From a virus: a stretch of 45,964 nucleotides of DNA. Under the pieces are notes generated by a model. That model was given only the letters and a program-made list of their open reading frames with translations. It ran no database searches and was not told where the DNA came from. The stretch covers positions 1 to 45,964 of IMG/VR virus record IMGVR_UViG_3300017928_000004, one strand, 5' to 3'. The position numbers and the translations under genes were made by a program. This document shows, piece after piece, positions 22,137 to 30,501 of this stretch (positions within the stretch are counted from its first letter, which is position 1; the number at the start of each line of letters is the position of its first letter).

Positions 22137-23819
22137 CTACTGATACGCCCTCTTGACTGCGGCCTTGAACTCGGCTGGCGCTCGCGGGTGCTCCGCTGCC
22201 GCGACCCATAGCTCCTTGACCCACTTCTCGCTCGCAAGAGCGGTCGATGTCGGCCTGAGAATCTTCGCCATCATGTCCTGCGAGAACGGCTGATTCCTGT
22301 TGGCCGGGAACCTCGTGGCCTGGTCCGTCTTGGCCGAAGCCTCCGCATGAGCGTCCGCGTCTCCCTTGGCGTCTGCGTCCGCTTTGGCATCGGCTTCCCC
22401 TTTCGCGTCCGCACTAGCGTCAGCGTCTGCTTTGCCCTCGGCGTCGCTCTTGGCCCTGAACTTCGCGCCTTCCGCGAGTCCCTTCTTGAAGTCGGCCATC
22501 CGCATCTCGGCGTAGGCTTCCATGTCTGCCTGCGAGAACTTGGCGTCCCCTTCGGCGTCGGACTTGCCTTCAGCGTCAGCCTTCTTGCCGCCTTCGGCCT
22601 TGGCTTGGACTGAAACTGACATCTGCACTCCCTTGGTTTCCGATTGACTAAGAGAACTTGCGTCATGCTTTACCATCTTAGACGCCATGAACTGGGTGGC
22701 GGCGCCGAACGATGGGAGTGCGATGGAGTGAGAGTAGGCAGGCTCCGCGACGTAGGAGTATTCCTTGGTCTCCACTGAGTCGAGGTCAACGCCCGAATCG
22801 TAGTGCCTGCATGTCCTGTCCATCTTGCCCTCGTCGTCAATCTTGATTGGCTTCCCGCACTCGGCGCAGAACGCCTCCGCGTTGAGACCTATCGAGCCCG
22901 TCTCCACGAACCCCTGAAGGATGTTCGTCCTCACCTGCGGGTCGGCTGGGTTAGCCACAAACTCCGCCGCGACATACATCCCCGTGGGGTTGATGCCCTC
23001 TATCTTGGAGCCCATGTATTGCGCGACCTCGGAGCCCTTCAGGACCGCGGCCTTCATCGACTTCCCGATGACGTGCTGCATGTCCTTGGAGTGGTTTATC
23101 CTCAGTTGGCGCCCCTGCTGGTATTGCGCTGCCACGCTCTGGAACTGGCTCGGCCTGACCCTCCAGCCGTTGACGTTGAACCCCTCCTCCAGCACGAGGG
23201 CCTTGATGAGTATCTCCCCCTCCTTGCCGCCGAAGTTGGGGGTGGCGACGTAGGGGGTTCTGTAAGCGGGAACGGACATGAACTGCGGCAGGCCGTCTCT
23301 CTTGCTGGCGTCCAGCTTGGTGACGTTCTTCGGCAGCCCGGTATCCTTGAGCGTCTTGTTCAGCGTGTCCTTGTCCTTCTGGTCGCTCTGAAGCTCCAGC
23401 TTGTCCTTGTTGCCGGGTTTCGTGTCGCCGCCGCCCTGCTTGTCGTCGGGGTCTTCGATTCCTTCTTGGAGGATGTCGGGCTGGCCCGTCTCGGTCTTGC
23501 GCTTCAGGTCGGGGGTGTGGTCCGCGGCTGCGGCTGGAATCTCGCCGTATTGGTCGCTGTCTGTGGAGCGGTCCAGCTCGTCGGAGATTGGCTGCTCGTC
23601 CGGCTGGTCTATCGCGGGGCCTCCCGTGTTGTCGTCGAGCAGGTCGGCTTTCATGGCCGCCCTCTGGGCAGTCTCCGAGTCGGAGATGTCGGCCTCGCAC
23701 TTCGCCATCAGGGCGTCGTAGCTCTTGAACTCGTCCTTGCTGAACGCCTCGCTCTCGTATTTCTTGAGAATCTCCTGCTTCTTGGATGGTGAGAGCTTGT
23801 TATACCAGATGTCGCCCAC
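22137..23819 (-). CDS. Prohead protease fused to scaffold, at least 560 aa
   Basis: Conserved N-terminal helices ('VGDIWYNKLSPSKKQEI'), an acidic linker, then a serine protease of the prohead type. Catalytic His is in 'QLRINHSKDMQHVIGKS' and Ser in 'VETGSIGLNAEAFC'. A Cys/His insert follows the serine (CAECG ... CRHYDSG), a probable zinc knuckle. The C-terminus is a scaffold-like Ala/Asp/Lys-rich repeat region with 'ADAKGEADAKADADAKGDAD', ending KRAYQ. It matures the capsid made by the next two genes. The GTG at 23819 is the first start in this frame, but the frame stays coding-like up to 23951 and probably begins at the ATG at 23961 with a one-base shift (see findings). Confidence 0.8.
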   Translation of the reverse strand: MGDIWYNKLSPSKKQEILKKYESEAFSKDEFKSYDALMAKCEADISDSETAQRAAMKADLLDDNTGGPAIDQPDEQPISDELDRSTDSDQYGEIPAAAADHTPDLKRKTETGQPDILQEGIEDPDDKQGGGDTKPGNKDKLELQSDQKDKDTLNKTLKDTGLPKNVTKLDASKRDGLPQFMSVPAYRTPYVATPNFGGKEGEILIKALVLEEGFNVNGWRVRPSQFQSVAAQYQQGRQLRINHSKDMQHVIGKSMKAAVLKGSEVAQYMGSKIEGINPTGMYVAAEFVANPADPQVRTNILQGFVETGSIGLNAEAFCAECGKPIKIDDEGKMDRTCRHYDSGVDLDSVETKEYSYVAEPAYSHSIALPSFGAATQFMASKMVKHDASSLSQSETKGVQMSVSVQAKAEGGKKADAEGKSDAEGDAKFSQADMEAYAEMRMADFKKGLAEGAKFRAKSDAEGKADADASADAKGEADAKADADAKGDADAHAEASAKTDQATRFPANRNQPFSQDMMAKILRPTSTALASEKWVKELWVAAAEHPRAPAEFKAAVKRAYQ

Positions 23820-23977
23820 CGTCTGCCGCGTCCTCTCGTCAAGAGTCTCCTCCGTCCAGTCTGGGTGAGCCTCCTTCAGAGAATCCTTGACGCTCTTGCT
23901 GGTCTTGTCAAACCACGACTTCGGGGGACGCTCGGGGATTGTCTCAGGCTCCTAAGTTCATTCAACCACAGTGTTAG

Positions 23978-23986
23978 CACTAAAGA
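23978..23986 (-). promoter_or_regulatory. TATA box of the head operon
   Basis: TCTTTAGTG on the minus strand lies with its first T about 25 nt before the ATG at 23961, the normal spacing for a leaderless archaeal transcript. It supports 23961 rather than 23819 as the protease start. Confidence 0.45.
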
Positions 23987-23992
23987 ACTCAG

Positions 23993-25375
23993 ATGGCTCT
24001 CGGAACCTCTAGCGGCGCAGTCACTCAGGCGAGCGGCTGGGCGCCCACGGGTCGGACGCTCTATCTTGAGCCCCTGCCTGTCGGTGTCTACGGCTCCGGC
24101 CAAGTCCAGCCTGTGACCATCTTCTCGGGCTCTGACGGCAACACGTCGCTCAACGTCAACATCTCCGGCGGGGTCGTCTCCGCGAGCTTCACGCCGCCTT
24201 CGCCGCAGTCAGGCCAGTATGTGATGCTCTCTGGGGGCTTTGCTGGAATCTCCGGCCTGCCCGTCACCGCTTCGGTCAGCGTCTCGCCTCCCGCATATCA
24301 ATCTGGAACCTTGGTCGCCCTGTCGGGTGGATTTGCCGGCATCTCTGGGCTCCCAGTCACCACGACGGTCAATCCATTCGGGCTCCAATCGGGAACGATG
24401 GTCATCCTCTCTGGAGGGTTCGCTGGGATTTCTGGGCTCCCCGTCAGCGTCTCTGGGAACTTGGTCCTTGTGGCGTCGGGCGGGACGCTCCTAGTCTCTG
24501 GGAATGTGATTGTCACCACATCGGGGGTGGCCGATGTCATAGTATCGACCCTGTCGGGGCAGCCCCTTCCTGTCTCCGGGATAGTCGCCGTGATTTCAGG
24601 CGGGACACTCCCGATAACAGGGGGGGTGACTGTCAGCGGCGGGGTTCAAGTCTCTGGGACGGTAGCCATCTCCAACACGCTGTTCGCGCTTTCGGGCGGC
24701 GGCATCACAATCTCTGGCGGCGTCACCGTTTCGGGGCTGGTGGGCATCTCCGGCGGAGGTCTAACGATTTCGGGAGGTGTCACTGTAAGCGGGACTGTTT
24801 CCATCACTTCGGGGAACGTCTATGTGACCTCGGGCGCGGTCAACGACCTCTCGGGGCTCGTCACGCCGAGGGAATGGCCGAGCTACACGATGACCGTGTT
24901 CTGGTCGGGGCCTGCGGGCGTGGGGCTGTTCGGGCTCTCGAACTACGGGAGCGGCGTCGCGGCGGGGCAGTCGGGCATGGTCTTGGAGATAACCAGAATC
25001 GAGGTGGGGATATACGCCTCCGGCAACATCAACCGCTTGGACCTCTACAGGACCGACAACTCGGTGGTCCAGATGAGCGGCCCCAAGGGAACGATAGTCC
25101 CCTACTACAGCGGCAACGCCGTCAGCATCGCCTCGGGCTTCGTGATTTCGAGTTCCGGCATGGTGTCGGGGGCGTGGAGCGGTGTCACGCCCATCGAGAG
25201 CCTATACTTGGAGGCGAACTCGTCGGGCTACATGCACAACTACGCCTTCGACTTCAACTCGTGGAGGATGCAGAACCCGCAGGTGACGAGCGGACAGGAC
25301 TTCCTCGCCATAATGACCTCGGGTATAGGCGTCGGCATGGCGTCGGTTGACTGGATTGAAAGGTATCTGAGCTAG
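23993..25375 (+). CDS. Ser-Gly repeat fibre protein, 460 aa
   Basis: Begins 'MALGTSSGAVTQASGWAPTG'. Residues about 60-155 hold three copies of a unit 'QSGTLVALSGGFAGISGLPV', then many shorter '(I/V)SGGVTVSG' units to about 285 that should form a beta-helix or triple beta spiral. The C-terminal 170 residues ('YTMTVFWSGPAGVGLFGLSN', 'VDWIERYLS') form a separate domain. A shorter relative is at 36935. Probably a tail fibre or spike shaft with a tip. Confidence 0.6.
   Translation: MALGTSSGAVTQASGWAPTGRTLYLEPLPVGVYGSGQVQPVTIFSGSDGNTSLNVNISGGVVSASFTPPSPQSGQYVMLSGGFAGISGLPVTASVSVSPPAYQSGTLVALSGGFAGISGLPVTTTVNPFGLQSGTMVILSGGFAGISGLPVSVSGNLVLVASGGTLLVSGNVIVTTSGVADVIVSTLSGQPLPVSGIVAVISGGTLPITGGVTVSGGVQVSGTVAISNTLFALSGGGITISGGVTVSGLVGISGGGLTISGGVTVSGTVSITSGNVYVTSGAVNDLSGLVTPREWPSYTMTVFWSGPAGVGLFGLSNYGSGVAAGQSGMVLEITRIEVGIYASGNINRLDLYRTDNSVVQMSGPKGTIVPYYSGNAVSIASGFVISSSGMVSGAWSGVTPIESLYLEANSSGYMHNYAFDFNSWRMQNPQVTSGQDFLAIMTSGIGVGMASVDWIERYLS
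24205..24465 (+). repeat. Three tandem ~80-bp repeats in the fibre gene
   Basis: Units near 24211, 24298 and 24385 encode QSG(T/Q)xVxLSGGFAGISGLPV. The DNA is similar but diverged at third positions, so they are old internal duplications that could still recombine and change shaft length. Confidence 0.6.
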
Positions 25376-25378
25376 GCC

Positions 25379-26119
25379 ATGCCGCTCTCGATAGAGGTCA
25401 GCGGGTTCGCCATCAACGTGTCAAGCGCGTCGGAGGTATCGGGGCTCACCGTCAGCGGCATCTCCACGGCGAACTCCAACGACATAGTCTACGTCTGGGT
25501 GGGGCAGACCTACTCCGGGACGGTCGCCATCAGCGGGGGCGGCCTGACATGGACGCAGCGCATACCCATCTTCGGGCAGGGCGGCATCCTCGGGCGGTCG
25601 TTCTACGGGATAGCCGCGTCCACCCTCAGCAACGCCAACATCACGGTCGGCAGCTTCAGCAACAGCGGCAGCAAGAACTACGCCTACCTCGCCGTGGTCA
25701 GCGTGGCCGGCGCCAACACTTCGTCGCCGTTCGACGGCAACGCCTCCATCCCGCTGACCCTGAGCGGAACGGGCTCTGTCCAAGGGGCCGCCCAGAGCGG
25801 GGTCGTGTCCACCACGAACGCGAACGACATCCTTCTCGCGTTCATGGCGACAGCCGCCTACAGCGGATGGGGCTACCACGCGAGCGGCTGGACGCAACTG
25901 AGCCAGACATCGGGCCAGACAACCGGAGGGAGCGCCGCCACGGAGTATCTCATAGTGTCGTCTGCCCAGACCAGCGCCCCCGTGTCGTTCGTGAGCGGGT
26001 CTACCGCCGCTGGCAGTCTGTGGATTCTCGCTGGCGACGCCATCCAAGCCGCTTCAGCCGCCGCTCCCTCGTTCTTCCAGCACTCCGGCCCCCTCAGGCT
26101 CAAGAGATTCAATCGCTAG
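25379..26119 (+). CDS. Ser-Gly-rich tail/fibre protein, 246 aa
   Basis: Beta-rich: 'NSNDIVYVWVGQTYSGTVAI', 'RSFYGIAASTLSNANITVGS', 'NANDILLAFMATAAYSGWGY'. The pattern of two 'NxNDI' strands resembles an adhesin or carbohydrate-binding beta sandwich of phage tails. It follows the fibre gene by 3 nt and ends with a basic tail (PLRLKRFNR). Confidence 0.5.
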   Translation: MPLSIEVSGFAINVSSASEVSGLTVSGISTANSNDIVYVWVGQTYSGTVAISGGGLTWTQRIPIFGQGGILGRSFYGIAASTLSNANITVGSFSNSGSKNYAYLAVVSVAGANTSSPFDGNASIPLTLSGTGSVQGAAQSGVVSTTNANDILLAFMATAAYSGWGYHASGWTQLSQTSGQTTGGSAATEYLIVSSAQTSAPVSFVSGSTAAGSLWILAGDAIQAASAAAPSFFQHSGPLRLKRFNR

Positions 26120-26151
26120 TGGTCTTATCCACCGCTCTGCAAGATTCCCTG

Positions 26152-26313
26152 ATGGGCAACGCGGTAGTCAGCTTCACGGTCACTGGCGTCACGGAAGACC
26201 AAGTCTCAGGCGCGAACTCCACCCTGAAGGGGGAGATAGTCGCCCTCATCGGAGGGGTCAGCGGTGCGACGCTCGCGTCCTACGGCATCCAATACAGCTC
26301 GGCCTTCGGCTGA
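26152..26313 (+). CDS. Small virion-like protein, 53 aa
   Basis: MGNAVVSFTVTGVTEDQVSG, then 'STLKGEIVALIGGVSGATLA' and 'SYGIQYSSAFG'. A small beta-alpha protein with two Ser-Gly pairs, in the fibre cluster. No family recognised. The 117 bp after it have no separate gene; their 3' part reads into the next gene's frame. Confidence 0.45.
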   Translation: MGNAVVSFTVTGVTEDQVSGANSTLKGEIVALIGGVSGATLASYGIQYSSAFG

Positions 26314-26430
26314 AACTCAAATACTCTGCCGTGAGACGCTGAACGGGGATTTACCATCAGCGGGTCGTGGGAGCGGGCTAACCAAGTCAACGACATCCTG
26401 ATTGCTCACGCCATCTCGGGCTGGGAGCAG

Positions 26431-27078
26431 GTGCCCTACGAGTGGAGCGAACGCATGAACCAGATAATCCAGAACGTCCCTCAGGGCATGAAGGTCGCCC
26501 GCATGAGGTTCCCCGAGCCCGTGGTGGATGTCTCACGGGACAAGGCGGTCCAGACGGCTATCCAGATGGGCGCCCGCTGGCTTTGGTTTTGCGACACGGA
26601 CCTCATGTGGCCCCCCGACGTTCTACCGCGCTTGATGGCGCACAACCAGATGATAACCTCGGGCTTGTATGTGAGGAGGCACAACCCGCCTTTCAACGAG
26701 ATGCTCAAGTTCCGACAGGACGGCAACCCCGGACTCCAGCCCATCAGGGACGGCGAATACCAGCCCGGTGAACTGGTGAAGTGCGACGCTGTAGCTACTG
26801 GAGGGATGCTCCTCAGGATGGACCTCTTCGAGCAGTTGAAGCCGTTCCAGATAGCGATTGACGGTGTGCTTGGCAGACCTGCTTGGTTCCTGTGGACGGA
26901 GTGGCGCTCGCTCAACCCCAACGAATCGGCGAGTGAGGACTTCAGCTTCTGCATGAGGGCGGCGAGGCAAGGAATCCCGAGCTATTGCGATACGAGCCTA
27001 GCGGGACGCCACCTAGGTCCTGTGCGCTTTGCCCCCAGCGGGAACAACTCGCTTTCGATTGAGTTCATGGGAACCTAG
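26431..27078 (+). CDS. Glycosyltransferase, GT-A/GT2-like, 215 aa or more
   Basis: 'ARWLWFCDTDLMWPPDVLPR' carries the D-x-D of GT-A enzymes. 'VDVSRDKAVQTAIQMG', 'NQMITSGLYVRRHNPPFNEM' and a late 'SASEDFSFCMRAARQGIPSY' (E-D motif) match viral and bacterial GT2-type enzymes that bind a metal and a nucleotide sugar. The GTG at 26431 is the first usual start, but the frame is coding-like upstream ('NDILIAHAISGWEQVPYEW'), so the true start may be CTG 26398 or another non-standard codon. It overlaps none of its neighbours and ends just before the next glycosyltransferase. Confidence 0.65.
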   Translation: MPYEWSERMNQIIQNVPQGMKVARMRFPEPVVDVSRDKAVQTAIQMGARWLWFCDTDLMWPPDVLPRLMAHNQMITSGLYVRRHNPPFNEMLKFRQDGNPGLQPIRDGEYQPGELVKCDAVATGGMLLRMDLFEQLKPFQIAIDGVLGRPAWFLWTEWRSLNPNESASEDFSFCMRAARQGIPSYCDTSLAGRHLGPVRFAPSGNNSLSIEFMGT

Positions 27079-28077
27079 ATGAAGCTCCTCATCGTCAGCA
27101 CTTCAGTTGTCCCGATAGGCGAGAATAGGTATGGCGGAGTCGAGCTAATGGCCGCGACGCTTGCTGGGGCTCTCAAGCGGGCTGGTCATTCCGTCGATAT
27201 TGCCGCTCCCATCGGTAGCGAACCGCCTCAGGGCGTCAAACTGCTCCCCACCGTGAAGCTGCCTCAGGAGCAGGACAGGGATGGTATTGCGATGAGGCGG
27301 CTCTGGTTCGAGCAGGCTGGGCCTTACGACGCCATCCACGACTTCTCACATGGTCACGCTCTCGGGGTGGACGAGGCTTACGCCAGTGAGAAGCTGCCAG
27401 CCTGCTTCATGGTGTGGGACCCCGTCGTGACCCGCTACAACAAGTCCCGTTTCAACATCTGCTGTGTGAGCGAGTGGCAGGCGGAGAGGTTCAGGCACAT
27501 GTATTCGCAGGAGGCCAAGGTCTTCCCAAGCTGGGGCTATGTGGACGGTCGCAAGTATCATCCAGTGAACGAGCCCCTCAGGGAGCGGTTCCTCTTCTTG
27601 GGGAAGCTGACCCCGAACAAGGGGGCGATGGAGGCTATCTCGCTGGCAAAGGCTTGCGGAGCGAAGCTGGACGTTGTTGGTGGGTTGCTTGCGACTGACG
27701 ACATGCGCTACCTTGAAGACCTGCGGAAGCACGAGAGCGACGACATCAGCATCAGGTTCAACGTCACCGAGGACGAGAAGATTAGGCTGATTCAGGATGC
27801 GGTAGCAATCTTGTATCCGCTCCAGTTCGACGAGGCGCACAACCTAGTGGCTATCGAAGCGGCCCAGTGTCACACGCCCATGATAAGCTACTCAAGGGGA
27901 GCGTTGCCGTCGCTGGGGATAACCCGTTGCGTGGGGTCGGTGCCCGAGTTCTTGGAGGCCATGAAGACGGTGAATCAATGGTTTCAGCCGAGTCCCGTGG
28001 ATTGGAGCGTGGATTCTCGCATACCCAAATATGAGGCGTTCTACCGTGAGATTGCGGAGGGGATGAGATGGGCATAG
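27079..28077 (+). CDS. Glycosyltransferase family 4-like, 332 aa
   Basis: GT-B fold. N-terminal 'MKLLIVSTSVVPIGENRYGG' followed by 'VELMAATLAGALKRAGHSVD' is the classic Tyr-Gly-Gly-x-Glu entry. The C-domain has 'RFLFLGKLTPNKGAMEAISL' (GT1/4 core) and 'PLQFDEAHNLVAIEAAQCHT' (E-x7-E-like nucleotide-sugar site). It is the intact paralogue of the interrupted gene at 32097, which makes it the reference for that finding. It starts at the stop of the preceding gene. Confidence 0.8.
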   Translation: MKLLIVSTSVVPIGENRYGGVELMAATLAGALKRAGHSVDIAAPIGSEPPQGVKLLPTVKLPQEQDRDGIAMRRLWFEQAGPYDAIHDFSHGHALGVDEAYASEKLPACFMVWDPVVTRYNKSRFNICCVSEWQAERFRHMYSQEAKVFPSWGYVDGRKYHPVNEPLRERFLFLGKLTPNKGAMEAISLAKACGAKLDVVGGLLATDDMRYLEDLRKHESDDISIRFNVTEDEKIRLIQDAVAILYPLQFDEAHNLVAIEAAQCHTPMISYSRGALPSLGITRCVGSVPEFLEAMKTVNQWFQPSPVDWSVDSRIPKYEAFYREIAEGMRWA

Positions 28078-28232
28078 AAATGGAGGTTTGGTTGCTGATA
28101 TTACGAGGCGACGACTATTCGTATCATTCTGTCGAGGCTTTCACATCACAAGAGAAGGCCAACTCCGCGTTTGAGAAGTTAGACAAGTGGTGGAGAGAGA
28201 ACGCAATCGTGACACATGGTGTAGTCAAGTGA
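28068..28232 (+). CDS. Small DUF7336-like protein, 54 aa
   Basis: MGIEMEVWLLILRGDDYSYH, then 'SVEAFTSQEKANSAFEKLDK'. The short strand followed by '(F)TSQEKA' mirrors the N-terminus of the 170-aa protein at 3282. It overlaps the glycosyltransferase by 10 nt, and its stop overlaps the acetyltransferase GTG (GTGA). Confidence 0.55.
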   Translation: MGIEMEVWLLILRGDDYSYHSVEAFTSQEKANSAFEKLDKWWRENAIVTHGVVK

Positions 28233-28798
28233 TAGTCCGCGAGCTTGAGACGACCGACAGGGACGCGCTCCACGCCTTTTTCTTGAGCTTGAGCGATGAG
28301 ACGATAACCCAGTTCAATCGCTTCAACGGTCGCTTGGGCCCAGTCAACAGGGAGCCAGCCGCGAGGGCGATGGCCGACCTCCAGACCAGCCTCATCAGCA
28401 GGGAGCCGGACGAGGAGCAGGGATGGGTTGCCGTTGAGAACTTTTCGTTCAGAGATGCAAGCGGTCAGTCTGGGGCAGTATATTCAGAGATTGTGGGCTA
28501 TGGGTTCCTAAGGTTCTCCCCGCACAGGCCGACCCAGAAATGGACTTGTTCGCTCGGCATCGTCGTCAAGGATGAATACCAACACCACGGAGTCGGCTCG
28601 ATGCTGATGGCCGTGATGCTGACGGAGGCCAAGAAGCGGGGGATGCGGAAGATTTACCTCCAATGCTACTCGGACAATTTCGCCGCCATCAAGCTATACA
28701 GGAGTTGCGGGTTCCAGCTCGAAGCGGTGTTCAAGAAGCAGGAGTGGCTGGACGATGTGCCGCTTGAGGTGGACTCGTGGGCGTTGTTTCTGAGATGA
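28229..28798 (+). CDS. GNAT-family acetyltransferase, 189 aa
   Basis: 'LGIVVKDEYQHHGVGSMLMA' is motif A of GNAT enzymes (Q-x-x-G-x-G, acetyl-CoA pyrophosphate binding), followed by 'EAKKRGMRKIYLQCYSDNFA' and 'AIKLYRSCGFQLEAVFKKQE' (motif B with the Tyr/Gly-Phe). The GTG start is set by the GTGA overlap. Its place between a glycosyltransferase and a DegT aminotransferase suggests it N-acylates an amino sugar. Confidence 0.8.
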   Translation: MIVRELETTDRDALHAFFLSLSDETITQFNRFNGRLGPVNREPAARAMADLQTSLISREPDEEQGWVAVENFSFRDASGQSGAVYSEIVGYGFLRFSPHRPTQKWTCSLGIVVKDEYQHHGVGSMLMAVMLTEAKKRGMRKIYLQCYSDNFAAIKLYRSCGFQLEAVFKKQEWLDDVPLEVDSWALFLR

Positions 28799-28938
28799 GG
28801 GTTCTCTCTAGGGTCGTGCCAGAACTCAGGTTTGCTTTCAATATAATTCGGGAGTCTCTTTTCCACATGAATGAGACATCGGAGATTAGCACCGAGACAG
28901 GAAGGATTGTAAGGAGATGGAAGGAAGAGAAGAAATGA
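28795..28938 (+). CDS. Small basic protein, 47 aa
   Basis: MRVLSRVVPELRFAFNIIRE, then 'TSEISTETGRIVRRWKEEKK'. Helical and basic. ATGA overlaps with both the acetyltransferase and the aminotransferase make it a likely translated linker gene. Unknown function. Confidence 0.45.
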   Translation: MRVLSRVVPELRFAFNIIRESLFHMNETSEISTETGRIVRRWKEEKK

Positions 28939-29993
28939 GAGTTCCCTTCAGCGATTTGACCGTCAGCGAGGAGGAGAAGCAGGCCGTGAGAGCCGTTTTG
29001 GATTCGGGCTGGCCCAGCAAGGGGAAGGTTTCGCAGCGGTTTGAGGACGCCTTGGCTGACTATCTCCACAGCAACATCGCCTTGGTCAACTCAGGGTCTG
29101 CCGCTCTCATGGTGGCGCTCCTAGCGAACGGGGTCAAGGCTGGGGACACCGTGCTGGTTCCTGATTTCACCTTTGTCGCTACGGCTTCGGTTCCAGCCAT
29201 CTTGGGGTGTAAGATTGTCCCTGTAGATGCAGACCCAGAGACGTTCAATGTGGGCGATGATTTCGCCAAGGCATACGACAGGACGAAGCCGACAGTTCCG
29301 TGGTCGATAGTGACCGATGTGGCTGGATTGCCAGTTCCTCAGGATGACTACGCGGTATGGATTATCGAAGATGCCGCAGAAGCGTTAGGGGCTGAAGCAG
29401 ACGGTCGCAAGGTTGGCTCTACCAAGAATCTCACCATCTTCAGCTTCCAAGCCACCAAGCAGTTGAGCACCGTCGAGGGGGGCGCGATAGCTTCCAAGGA
29501 CGCGGAACTCATCGAGAAGTGCCGACGCATCAGCGACTATGGCAGAACCAAGGAACGCTACGTCCATTCGGAAATCGGCATGAACTTCCGCACGACCGAT
29601 ATTGCATCAGCGATAGGGCTTGTCCAGTTGTCGCGCCTTGAGGAGAGCCTGAAGCGCAGGAACGAGATTGCAGCGAGGTATCGCAAGGAGATTGCAGGGT
29701 TGACGTTCCAGAGGGTTCCTGACTATGTGACCCGACATGCCTACTGGACGATGATTGGGCTGACGAAGGATTTGACCGAGTGGGTTGCGCTAGTCAAGAA
29801 GTTCGAGGCCGCAGGGGTTGACGCGAGGCAGGCATGGCGACCAATCCATCTCCAAGACCCGTTTGACCAAGACTACCCGCTAAACTTCAATCTCAACGCC
29901 GTCAACATCTTCTCCCGCGCCGTGATGCTTCCCATCTTCAATTCGATGTCGGATGCTCAAGTAGACGAGGTAATCAGGGTGGCTAACAGTTGA
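28935..29993 (+). CDS. DegT/DnrJ/EryC1-type sugar aminotransferase, 352 aa
   Basis: PLP-dependent fold I enzyme. 'NSGSAALMVALLANGVKAGD' binds the PLP phosphate, 'WIIEDAAEALGAEADGRKVG' has the Asp that contacts the PLP nitrogen, and 'IFSFQATKQLSTVEGGAIAS' holds the catalytic Lys. 'YGRTKERYVHSEIGMNFRTT' completes the family signature. Members transaminate 4-keto or 3-keto nucleotide sugars. With the GDP-mannose dehydratase at 41412, perosamine-type 4-amination is the simplest inference. Start set by the ATGA overlap at 28935. Confidence 0.85.
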   Translation: MRVPFSDLTVSEEEKQAVRAVLDSGWPSKGKVSQRFEDALADYLHSNIALVNSGSAALMVALLANGVKAGDTVLVPDFTFVATASVPAILGCKIVPVDADPETFNVGDDFAKAYDRTKPTVPWSIVTDVAGLPVPQDDYAVWIIEDAAEALGAEADGRKVGSTKNLTIFSFQATKQLSTVEGGAIASKDAELIEKCRRISDYGRTKERYVHSEIGMNFRTTDIASAIGLVQLSRLEESLKRRNEIAARYRKEIAGLTFQRVPDYVTRHAYWTMIGLTKDLTEWVALVKKFEAAGVDARQAWRPIHLQDPFDQDYPLNFNLNAVNIFSRAVMLPIFNSMSDAQVDEVIRVANS

Positions 29994-30223
29994 GCCAACA
30001 TTACTCTCTTGTCTGTCCCAAATGTGGGGCTGGACCGAATCCGATAACCGCGAGGCTTGTCTCTTGGACACCTGATGGAGTCAATGGCGTAGCTCGGAAG
30101 GATGGAACTCATTCAATGCTCTGCGGCAATGGTCATGTCTGGATACTTGAAACCAACTCGTATCTCTATACTGTTGCTTCGGCGCAGACGCCAGCCAAGA
30201 AGAAACATTGGTGGCAGAATTGA
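29990..30223 (+). CDS. Small zinc-ribbon-like protein, 77 aa
   Basis: MSQHYSLVCPKCGAGPNPIT, then 'HSMLCGNGHVWILETNSYLY'. CxxC plus C-x3-H form a zinc site. The TTG start overlaps the aminotransferase stop (TTGA), and its own TGA overlaps the next TTG. Role unknown. Confidence 0.6.
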   Translation: MSQHYSLVCPKCGAGPNPITARLVSWTPDGVNGVARKDGTHSMLCGNGHVWILETNSYLYTVASAQTPAKKKHWWQN

Positions 30224-30501
30224 GCGACCCCAAGACTCTCTGGTTGAAGCAGTTCGAGGGACAGGCCGACATCACCGTCCTCAACGAGACGCTGACCATA
30301 CAAAAGGTTAAGACCTATGCTGATATGCCCATAGTCGATGCCCAGAGGAATCTACCCCCACAAATCGCTCTCCGAGAGGTTCTGGCCGAAGGTAAGAAAG
30401 ACGGAAGGATGTTGGCTTTGGACGGCGTCGCTGGACACGGCAGGATACGGACTATTCGGGACATGGGAGGGCGGCAGAGTGAGATTGCACGGTGCTCATA
30501 G
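30220..30501 (+). pseudogene. 5' remnant of the 30790-type gene, invaded by an HNH gene
   Basis: From TTG 30220: MSDPKTLWLKQFEGQADITV, then 'LNETLTIQKVKTYADMP'. This resembles the start of the intact protein at 30790 ('MTPKEQYLGQFANQVDMTI'); P-K, L, Q-F, Q, D and T align. From 30338 the DNA encodes an HNH enzyme in another frame, and the remaining residues here look like its shadow. Best read as a truncated copy left by endonuclease insertion. Confidence 0.5.

Noticed and set aside
22803-23792. Long open frame (329 codons) on the plus strand
   Set aside because: Antisense to the protease-scaffold gene, caused by the GC-rich third positions; Leu/Val/Gly/Arg-rich with no recognisable fold.
24205-24800. 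Diversity-generating retroelement variable region in the fibre gene
   Set aside because: No reverse transcriptase or matching template repeat with A-specific changes was found; the repeats look like ordinary beta-structure duplications.
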